Positions 5,248-10,904 of a DNA stretch of 10,904 nt are shown in pieces (position 1 is the first letter of the stretch; each line of letters begins with the position of its first letter). This DNA comes from Clostridiales bacterium UBA4706 (lineage in GTDB: Bacteria; Bacillota; Clostridia; Oscillospirales; Oscillospiraceae): positions 1 to 10,904 of the forward strand of contig DHKA01000103.1 in NCBI GenBank assembly GCA_002404605.1. Reading direction: 5' to 3'. The notes under the pieces are model-generated. The model saw only the letters and a list, made by a program, of their open reading frames with translations, did no database searches and had not been told where the DNA came from. Both the position numbers and the translations under genes were made by a program.

Positions 5248-7449
5248 ATGGCGCAAGCAAAAAAGGATCTTGTCATTGTGGAGTCTCCCGCCAAGGCACG
5301 GACGATCGAAAAGTACCTCGGCGGCGACTATAAAGTTATTGCATCCATGGGCCACCTCCGCGACCTGCCCAAGAGCAAGCTCGGTGTGGACATTGAACAC
5401 GGCTTTACGCCGGAGTATATCCCGGTCGCCGCGCGGTCGGACGTTATCAACGAACTGAAAAAGCGTTCCAAAGAGGCTGGAACGGTCTATCTTGCTACCG
5501 ACCCGGACCGCGAGGGCGAGGCGATCAGCTGGCATCTCAAGGAGCTTTTGAAGATCCCCGACGAGAAGGCCCGCCGTGTTACCTTTAACGAGATCACCAA
5601 AAAGGTCGTGCAGGAGAGCATCGCCAATCCGCGCGACATCGATCAGGATCTGGTGGACGCGCAGCAGGCGCGCCGCATTCTGGACCGCATCGTCGGCTAT
5701 AAGCTCAGCCCGCTTCTCTGGCGCAAGGTGCGCCGTGGCCTCTCTGCGGGCCGCGTGCAGTCCGTCGCCATCCGCATGGTCGTGGACCGCGAAAACGAGA
5801 TCCGCGCTTTCCAGCCGGAGGAATACTGGTATCTGGACGCCCATCTGGATCGCGCCGGGAAGAAGGGCGGCTTTGTTGCCCGGTATTATGGCACGGCGGA
5901 CAAGAAAAAGGAGCTCCACAGCGAAAAGGAAGTGGAGGACGTCATCGCTGCCGTGGAAAAGGCGGCGTGGGAGATCGGCTCCGTCAAGCGCGGCGAGCGC
6001 CAGCGCAGCCCGTCGCCCCCGTTCATCACCTCCACGCTGCAGCAGGAGGCGAGCCGCCGTCTGGGACTCACGCCGCGGCGCACGATGAGCATTGCGCAGC
6101 AGCTTTACGAAGGCGTGGATATCACCGGCGAGGGGACGGTCGGTCTCATCACGTATATGCGTACCGACTCGTTGCGCCTTTCCGAGGAAGCCATGGCCGC
6201 CGCAGGCAGCTTTATCCGCAGCTTCTACGGCGAGGAGTACTATTACGGCAAGCCCCGCCGCTTTAAAACCAAGGCAGGCGCGCAGGACGCGCACGAAGCC
6301 ATCCGCCCGAGCAACGTAAATCTCACGCCCGAGCGCGTAAAAAAGGATCTCACGCCGGAGCAGTACCGTCTGTACCGGCTGATCTGGGGGCGCTTTACGG
6401 CGAGCCAGATGGCAAACGCCATCTATGATAACGTGGTGATCGACGCGCTCAGCGCCGGACACTGTTTCAAGGCGAACCATTCTTCTCTTCGTTTTCCGGG
6501 ATATACCGCGGTGTACGAAGACCCGAACGAGGACGAGGAGACCGGTGGGAAGAAGCCGCTGCCCGATCTTGCCGAGGGCGAGAGCGTAACGCTCAAAAAG
6601 CTCGACAAGGAGCAGCGCTTCACCGAGCCTCCGGCGCGCTACACGGAGGCGACGCTCATCCGCGCCATGGAGGAAAAGGGCATTGGTCGTCCGAGCACCT
6701 ATGCCCCGACCATCAGCACCATCACCGGGCGCGAGTATGTCGCCAAGGAAGGGAAGTACCTCAAGCCGACGTCCCTCGGCGAAGTCGTTACGGGACTCAT
6801 GGAAGAGCGCTTTCCCGATATCGTCGATCTCAAGTTCACCGCGCATATGGAAGACCGGCTTGATGAGATCGAAAACGGCAAGATCGACTGGAAAGACGTT
6901 CTGGAGGATTTCTACGGCGATTTTGATAAAGAACTGACCGACGCGGAAAAAGCGCTCGAGGGCGTGCATATCAAAGTCCCCGACGAGGTCTCCGACGAGG
7001 TGTGCGACAAGTGCGGCCGTCATCTTGTGGTAAAGAGCGGACGTTTCGGCCGTTTCCTTGCCTGCCCCGGCTTCCCGGAATGCAACTTTACAAAACCGAT
7101 CGTCATTGAAATGCCCGGCCGGTGCCCGAAGTGCGGTGGACGCATCTTCAAGCGCACGTCCAAGAAGGGCTATACGTACTACGCCTGCGAGCGCGGCGCG
7201 GAGTGCGGCTTTATGACGTGGGACGTTCCGGTCAAGGACGTTTGCCCGTCCTGCGGCAAAACGCTCTTCAAGCTCTCCGGCAAAGGCGCGAGAAAGCCCT
7301 TCTGCGTCAATCCTGAGTGCGACATGTTCGTACCGGAGGAAAAGCGCGGCTATCGCCGCAAGGCTGCCGCAGATAAAACGGTCGAAAAGCCGCAGGAATC
7401 GGCTGCGGAGAGCACAGAAAAGAAAGATACACCGAAAGAGGATAAATGA
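5248..7449 (+). CDS. topA: DNA topoisomerase I (type IA)
   Basis: A 733-residue type IA topoisomerase that relaxes negative supercoils by cutting one strand through a 5'-phosphotyrosine. The Toprim domain begins at DLVIVESPAKA (7-17, Glu12), with the metal-binding acidic set in TDPDREGE (Asp85, Asp87, Glu89). AQQARRILDRIVGYKLSPLLW (138-158) and RRGLSAGRVQSVA (162-174) follow. The active-site Tyr303 lies in GLITYMRTDS (299-308), and QDAHEAIRPS (346-355) and EKGIGRPSTYAPT (476-488) are classic. The C-terminus has three four-cysteine zinc ribbons: Cys586/589/606/612, Cys626/629/647/653 and Cys666/669/686/691. A charged Lys/Glu tail (about 698-733) ends the protein. It is slightly longer than the B. 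subtilis enzyme. The AAGGA Shine-Dalgarno (5231-5235) overlaps the dprA stop and is 12 bases from the ATG, a rather long spacing. The TGA stop overlaps the trmFO start as ATGA. Confidence 0.98.
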   Translation: MAQAKKDLVIVESPAKARTIEKYLGGDYKVIASMGHLRDLPKSKLGVDIEHGFTPEYIPVAARSDVINELKKRSKEAGTVYLATDPDREGEAISWHLKELLKIPDEKARRVTFNEITKKVVQESIANPRDIDQDLVDAQQARRILDRIVGYKLSPLLWRKVRRGLSAGRVQSVAIRMVVDRENEIRAFQPEEYWYLDAHLDRAGKKGGFVARYYGTADKKKELHSEKEVEDVIAAVEKAAWEIGSVKRGERQRSPSPPFITSTLQQEASRRLGLTPRRTMSIAQQLYEGVDITGEGTVGLITYMRTDSLRLSEEAMAAAGSFIRSFYGEEYYYGKPRRFKTKAGAQDAHEAIRPSNVNLTPERVKKDLTPEQYRLYRLIWGRFTASQMANAIYDNVVIDALSAGHCFKANHSSLRFPGYTAVYEDPNEDEETGGKKPLPDLAEGESVTLKKLDKEQRFTEPPARYTEATLIRAMEEKGIGRPSTYAPTISTITGREYVAKEGKYLKPTSLGEVVTGLMEERFPDIVDLKFTAHMEDRLDEIENGKIDWKDVLEDFYGDFDKELTDAEKALEGVHIKVPDEVSDEVCDKCGRHLVVKSGRFGRFLACPGFPECNFTKPIVIEMPGRCPKCGGRIFKRTSKKGYTYYACERGAECGFMTWDVPVKDVCPSCGKTLFKLSGKGARKPFCVNPECDMFVPEEKRGYRRKAAADKTVEKPQESAAESTEKKDTPKEDK

Positions 7450-8768
7450 ACGCTGTAACGGTTGTTGGCGCCGGTCTTGCCGGTTCCGAAGCGGCTTATC
7501 AGCTCGCCGTCCGGGGCATCCCCGTGCGGCTGATCGAAATGAAGCCGAAAAAAATGACTCCGGCGCACGTCTCTCCGTATTTCGCGGAACTCGTGTGCTC
7601 AAATTCGCTGCGTAGCGACGAGCTTACTAACGCTGTGGGGCTTCTCAAAGAAGAGCTGCGGCGGCTCGGCAGCGTCGTGATGCGCTGCGCGGATGAGCAC
7701 CGTGTGGCCGCCGGCGGCGCGCTGGCGGTGGACCGCGAAGGCTTTGCCCGCGCCGTGACCGAGGCCGTCCGCGCCCTTCCCAATGTGGAGATCGTTGAGG
7801 AAGAGGCGGTGGATATTCCCGACGGGGAAGTCATCATCGCAAGCGGCCCTCTTACCTCCGATGCGCTCGCGGAGAACATCCTCCGGCGCACCGGCAGCGA
7901 AGGGCTGCACTTCTATGACGCCGTCGCGCCGATCGTATCGCTGGATTCCGTCGATATGGAAAGCGCCTTCCGCGCCTCCCGGTACGATAAAGGAACGGCG
8001 GATTATGTAAACTGCCCGATGACCGAGGAAGAATACACCGCATTCTGGAAGGAGCTGACGACTGCCCGCGAAGCGGCGGTCCACGGCTTTGACGACGGCG
8101 GCGTATTTGAAGGCTGCATGCCGGTCGAGGTCATGGCGCGACGCGGTTTTGATACGCTGCGGTACGGGCCGATGAAACCGGTCGGACTGCGCGATCCGCA
8201 CACAGGGCGCGAACCCTATGCCGTGGTGCAGCTCCGGCAGGACAATGCCGACGGTACGCTCTACAACCTTGTCGGCTTTCAGACGCATCTGGCATTTCCG
8301 GAGCAGCGGCGGGTGTTTTCGATGATCCCTGCGCTGCGCGAAGCGGAGTTCGTCCGCTACGGCGTGATGCATCGGAATACCTATTTGCAGTCTCCCGGAA
8401 AGCTTGACCGGTATTACCGGCTGATCGCCGAGCCGCGCATTGCCTTCGCCGGACAGATCACGGGCGTGGAGGGATATGTGGAATCCTGCGCCTCCGGTAT
8501 GCTCGCCTCGCTCGAAATGGCGGCGCGGCTGCAGGATCTGCCGCCGGTCGATTTTTCGCAGGAAACGGCCATCGGCGCGCTGGGACTTTATATCTCCCAT
8601 GGCAGCATCGGCGATTTCCAGCCGATGAACATCAATTTTGGCATCATCTCCCCGCTGACCTACCGGGTCAAAGGGAAAAGAAATAAAAACGCGGAGATCT
8701 CGGCCCGTTCGCTGGCACAGATCGACGAGCTGGTGAAAGGAGACCTTTGGAATGCGTATTCTCATTGA
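7446..8768 (+). CDS. trmFO: tRNA m5U54 methyltransferase TrmFO (folate/FAD-dependent)
   Basis: A 440-residue flavoenzyme that makes 5-methyluridine at position 54 of tRNA (the T-loop), taking the carbon from 5,10-methylenetetrahydrofolate and reducing it with FADH2. Residues 4-20 form the FAD Rossmann turn VTVVGAGLAGSEAAYQL (Gly8, Gly10, Gly13). Two cysteines known to matter in the Bacillus enzyme (Cys53 and Cys226 there) are Cys51 in LVCSNSLRSDE and Cys224 in FEGCMPVEVMA here. RYGPMKPVGLRDP (239-251), LYNLVGFQTHL (272-282) and GQITGVEGYVES (336-347) are other family blocks. It overlaps topA by 4 bases (ATGA), so translation is probably coupled. Its last 17 bases overlap the start of plsX and its 3' end carries the plsX ribosome binding site. 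The topA-trmFO pairing is common in Bacillota, which supports the taxonomic reading. Confidence 0.98.
   Translation: MNAVTVVGAGLAGSEAAYQLAVRGIPVRLIEMKPKKMTPAHVSPYFAELVCSNSLRSDELTNAVGLLKEELRRLGSVVMRCADEHRVAAGGALAVDREGFARAVTEAVRALPNVEIVEEEAVDIPDGEVIIASGPLTSDALAENILRRTGSEGLHFYDAVAPIVSLDSVDMESAFRASRYDKGTADYVNCPMTEEEYTAFWKELTTAREAAVHGFDDGGVFEGCMPVEVMARRGFDTLRYGPMKPVGLRDPHTGREPYAVVQLRQDNADGTLYNLVGFQTHLAFPEQRRVFSMIPALREAEFVRYGVMHRNTYLQSPGKLDRYYRLIAEPRIAFAGQITGVEGYVESCASGMLASLEMAARLQDLPPVDFSQETAIGALGLYISHGSIGDFQPMNINFGIISPLTYRVKGKRNKNAEISARSLAQIDELVKGDLWNAYSH
8736..8742 (+). promoter_or_regulatory. plsX Shine-Dalgarno inside trmFO
   Basis: AAAGGAG lies 9 bases before the plsX ATG at 8752 and wholly inside the trmFO reading frame (in the Val-Lys-Gly-Asp codons). 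It settles the plsX start and means terminating trmFO ribosomes pass over the plsX start site. Confidence 0.75.
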
Positions 8769-9780
8769 CGCCATGGGCGGCGATAACGCCCCCGGAGAGA
8801 TCGTCCGCGGCGCGGTGGAAGCCTCGCGTGAGTTTCATGTGGATGTGGCGCTTGTAGGCCGAGAGACGGAGATCCTCGTTTGTCTGAACGAGATCGATGT
8901 TACGCCTGGAGAACATATTCAGGTCGTGAACGCGCCGGACGTTATCTCAATGGAAGATGACCCGAGCACTGCTACGCGCAAAAAGCCGGAATCTTCCATG
9001 GCCGTTGCGCTTCAGATGCTCCACCGCGGCGAGGGCGACGCCGTCATTTCCGCCGGAAGCACCGGCGCGCTTCTGAGCGGCGCCACGCTCACGGTGCGGC
9101 GTATCCGCGGCATCCGCCGCGCCTGCTTCGGCCCGGTGATCCCGAACGGCGGCAAAGGCACGCTTCTGATCGACTGCGGCGCGAACGTGGAATGCACGGC
9201 GGAATATCTGCTGCAGTTTGCCTATATGGGCAAGTTCTACACGCACGATCTTCTCGGGTGCGAAGATCCCCGCATCGGTCTTCTGAATATCGGCGCGGAG
9301 GAGACGAAGGGGACGGAGCTTCAGAAACAGACCTATGCTCTCCTGAAGGAAGCTCACGAAGCCGGACGGCTCAACTTCGTCGGCAATGTGGAAGCGCGCG
9401 ATGTGTTCTCCGGAAATGTTGACGTGCTCGTTTGCGACGGCTTCTCCGGAAACGTGCTGCTCAAGTGCATTGAGGGCACGGCCATGATGCTTATGAAGCG
9501 GCTCAAGGGCATTTTCTATAAAAACACCGCCAACAAGCTCGCGGCGGCCGTCCTCAAAAAGGATGTGTACGCGCTCAAGTCGCTCTTTGATCCGAGCGAG
9601 GTCGGCGGCACGGCGCTGCTCGGCATTTCCAAGCCCGTCATTAAAGCGCACGGCTCTTCGGATGCACGCGCTATCCGCAGCGCCGTCCGGCAGGCAATTA
9701 CATTCATCGATTCTGACGTGATCGGCAGCATCGAGAAGAATGTTGCATATATGCGTATTTCACCGAACGAAGGAGAATAA
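8752..9780 (+). CDS. plsX: Phosphate acyltransferase PlsX
   Basis: A 342-residue peripheral membrane enzyme that converts acyl-ACP and phosphate into acyl phosphate, the donor that PlsY uses to acylate glycerol-3-phosphate; this is the first step of phospholipid synthesis in most Gram-positives. Family landmarks run along the whole length: ILIDAMGGDNAP (3-14), AVISAGSTGALLSGA (97-111), LLIDCGANVE (138-147), GLLNIGAEETKGTEL (176-190), VCDGFSGNVLLK (227-238) and GGTALLGISKPVIKAHG (285-301). The length is normal. The start overlaps trmFO by 17 bases and has a good internal ribosome binding site. acpP, encoding its substrate carrier, follows after 6 bases. The fabD and fabG genes that lie between plsX and acpA in Bacillus subtilis are absent here. 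Confidence 0.98.
   Translation: MRILIDAMGGDNAPGEIVRGAVEASREFHVDVALVGRETEILVCLNEIDVTPGEHIQVVNAPDVISMEDDPSTATRKKPESSMAVALQMLHRGEGDAVISAGSTGALLSGATLTVRRIRGIRRACFGPVIPNGGKGTLLIDCGANVECTAEYLLQFAYMGKFYTHDLLGCEDPRIGLLNIGAEETKGTELQKQTYALLKEAHEAGRLNFVGNVEARDVFSGNVDVLVCDGFSGNVLLKCIEGTAMMLMKRLKGIFYKNTANKLAAAVLKKDVYALKSLFDPSEVGGTALLGISKPVIKAHGSSDARAIRSAVRQAITFIDSDVIGSIEKNVAYMRISPNEGE
9770..9775 (+). promoter_or_regulatory. acpP Shine-Dalgarno overlapping the end of plsX
   Basis: AAGGAG sits in the last codons of plsX, 11 bases before the acpP ATG at 9787. The strong site is consistent with the high ACP output needed in cells, relative to PlsX. Confidence 0.65.
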
Positions 9781-9786
9781 AAAGAC

Positions 9787-10023
9787 ATGGTACTCGAACA
9801 AATCATCAAAATGGTCGCCGAGCAGTTTATGATCGACGAAAACGAAATCACCGCGGATACGTCCTTTGTGGACGATCTGGGCGCGGACTCTCTCGACGTC
9901 GTGGAGCTTACGATGGCGCTGGAAGAGACCTTCTCTCTGCCTGACACCCCGGAAGACGAGCTGACCAACATCCAGACTGTCGGCGATCTTGCCGACTACG
10001 TGTCTCGCGCGACGCAGGAATAA
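9787..10023 (+). CDS. acpP: Acyl carrier protein
   Basis: A 78-residue, strongly acidic acyl carrier protein that carries growing fatty acids on a 4'-phosphopantetheine arm. The attachment site is Ser35 in LGADSLDVVELTMALEE (residues 31-47), preceded by the typical FVDDLG. The C-terminal helix contains NIQTVGDLADYV. Composition and length are exactly those of a type II fatty acid synthase carrier. It lies 6 bases after plsX, whose enzyme uses acyl-ACP, and 4 bases before rnc, the usual plsX-acpP-rnc linkage. A polyketide or other specialised carrier is unlikely given the neighbours. Confidence 0.97.
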   Translation: MVLEQIIKMVAEQFMIDENEITADTSFVDDLGADSLDVVELTMALEETFSLPDTPEDELTNIQTVGDLADYVSRATQE

Positions 10024-10027
10024 GCGC

Positions 10028-10705
10028 ATGACCGTTCTGGAAGAGAGACTGGGCCATTCGTTTCGGAATCGGGCGCTGCTTGAAACGGCGGTAACGCACA
10101 GCTCCTACGCCAACGAGAACCGTGCTTCCGGCATCGTCTGCAACGAAAGGCTGGAATTTCTGGGCGATTCTGTTCTTGGCGTTACGGTCGCGGACTTCCT
10201 TTACCGGAACTTTCCCGATATGCCGGAAGGCCGCATGACGCGGCTCCGTGCGGAGCTCGTCTGCGAGCAGTCGCTTCACCGCGTGGCGTTGGAGCTGCAT
10301 CTGGGCGACTATCTTCGTCTCGGCAAGGGCGAGGAGCATAACGGCGGGCGGGAGCGCGCGTCGATCCTTTCCGACGCTGTGGAGGCGGTCATTGCCGCCA
10401 TGTATCTCGACGCCGGGATGGAAACGGCGGCGGGATTCATCCACCGCTGCCTGTTGGACGATGTCCACGCCATCGAAACGCCGTCCTTTACCGACTATAA
10501 AACTGCCCTGCAGGAGCTCGTGCAGCGTCAAAGCGGGCAGGTGCTCTCCTATGAGCTTGTCGGCGAGGAGGGGCCGGATCATGCGAAGACGTTCCGTATG
10601 CAGGTCTGCCTGAACGGTGAGCCGGTCGGACTTGGAACTGGACGCACCAAAAAAGAAGCGGAGCAGACCGCCGCTGCCAACGCGCTGGAGGCGCTGCGGA
10701 AGTGA
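10028..10705 (+). CDS. rnc: Ribonuclease III
   Basis: A 225-residue endonuclease that cuts double-stranded RNA, processing rRNA precursors and structured mRNAs. The nuclease domain has the signature NERLEFLGDSVL (39-50) with Glu40, Glu43 and Asp47, and the second metal site Asp116 and Glu119 in SDAVEAVIAAMYLD (115-128). These match the E. coli residues at positions 38, 41, 45, 114 and 117. The double-stranded RNA-binding domain spans about 154-224 (TDYKTALQELVQ ... GTGRTKKEAEQTAA). The frame is open back to 9989, but the ATG at 10028 has AGGA (10016-10019) 8 bases upstream and gives the normal family N-terminus. It follows acpP by 4 bases; its TGA overlaps the next gene's GTG as GTGA. Confidence 0.97.
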   Translation: MTVLEERLGHSFRNRALLETAVTHSSYANENRASGIVCNERLEFLGDSVLGVTVADFLYRNFPDMPEGRMTRLRAELVCEQSLHRVALELHLGDYLRLGKGEEHNGGRERASILSDAVEAVIAAMYLDAGMETAAGFIHRCLLDDVHAIETPSFTDYKTALQELVQRQSGQVLSYELVGEEGPDHAKTFRMQVCLNGEPVGLGTGRTKKEAEQTAAANALEALRK

Positions 10706-10904
10706 CGCCGCGCCGCCGTATCCTTCCCATATTTGTCCCGCATGCAGGCTGCCCGAACGACTGCGTTTTCTGTAATCAGAGGCGCATCACCGGAACGGAC
10801 GGGACGATGGACGGAAAAAAGTGTGAGGCGATCATAAAAGAGTGGATAGACTATATATCCGGCGAGGCGGAGATCGCCTTTTTCGGCGGCAGTTTTACGG
10901 GAAT
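10702..10904 (+). CDS. Radical SAM protein, Elp3-like (3' end missing)
   Basis: The N-terminal 67 codons of a radical SAM protein, open to the window edge. The GTG start overlaps the rnc stop by 4 bases and has GGAGG (10687-10691) 10 bases upstream. No in-frame ATG occurs before the cysteine motif, so GTG is the likely start. The motif CX3CX2C (Cys17, Cys21, Cys24, in GCPNDCVFCNQRR) binds the 4Fe-4S cluster that cleaves S-adenosylmethionine. ILPIFVPHAGC before it and AFFGGSFTG at the edge match the Elp3-like radical SAM proteins often found after rnc and before smc in clostridia. Whether it carries the C-terminal acetyltransferase-like part, and what it modifies, cannot be seen. Confidence 0.87.
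   Translation, partial: MTPRRRILPIFVPHAGCPNDCVFCNQRRITGTDGTMDGKKCEAIIKEWIDYISGEAEIAFFGGSFTG

Noticed and set aside
5215..7602. A 795-codon open frame on the minus strand covering all of topA
   Set aside because: It exactly shadows a highly conserved gene; its translation is rich in Arg, Ala and Leu with no recognisable domain. GC-rich codon use in the sense gene removes stops from the antisense frame.
7599..8774. A 391-codon open frame on the minus strand opposite trmFO
   Set aside because: Same antisense shadow effect; no motif, no promoter, and the sense strand encodes a complete TrmFO with both key cysteines.
1..10904. A hidden defence island, mobile element, CRISPR array or novel system
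   Set aside because: Almost every base is covered by recognisable core genes; I see no repeats with spacers, transposase or integrase motifs, tRNA or attachment sites, or shift in composition other than the short AT-rich leader.

Overview
All ten genes in the window lie on the + strand. The first (an SbcC-type nuclease subunit) and the last (an Elp3-like radical SAM protein) are cut by the window edges. By eye the DNA is GC-rich (about 60%), apart from one AT-rich dip near 3150-3215. Strong AGGAG-type ribosome binding sites, a folate/FAD-dependent TrmFO, and the DprA-TopA-TrmFO and PlsX-AcpP-Rnc linkages all point to a Bacillota chromosome. A GC-rich, gut-type clostridial lineage such as Oscillospirales or Christensenellales is my best guess, but the genus cannot be read from this sequence.

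Layout: sbcC 3' part (1-2512); an iron-sulfur flavoprotein (2534-3151); a 117-base leader with a convincing sigma-A promoter, a perfect 15-base dyad and an unusually placed Shine-Dalgarno sequence; a SpoU/TrmH-family RNA methyltransferase (3269-4024); dprA (4045-5232); topA (5248-7449); trmFO (7446-8768); plsX (8752-9780); acpP (9787-10023); rnc (10028-10705); and the 5' end of a radical SAM gene (10702 onward). From trmH on, all gaps are 20 bases or less, or the genes overlap by 4 to 17 bases. The seven full genes and the last partial one therefore look like one operon driven from the 3179-3207 promoter, perhaps with read-through from sbcC-isf.

The operon is informational and housekeeping: RNA 2'-O-methylation (TrmH), ssDNA/RecA loading in transformation (DprA), relaxation of negative supercoils (TopA), m5U54 tRNA methylation (TrmFO), first-step phospholipid acyl transfer (PlsX) with its acyl carrier (AcpP), dsRNA processing (Rnc), and a probable Elp3-like enzyme. 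The upstream pair is a DNA-end-processing subunit plus a small redox flavoprotein.

I find no rRNA, tRNA, CRISPR array, insertion sequence, phage gene or defence cassette, and I do not see a previously undescribed system. The features most worth a second look are the regulatory leader before trmH and the joining of two gene clusters that are separate in Bacillus subtilis.
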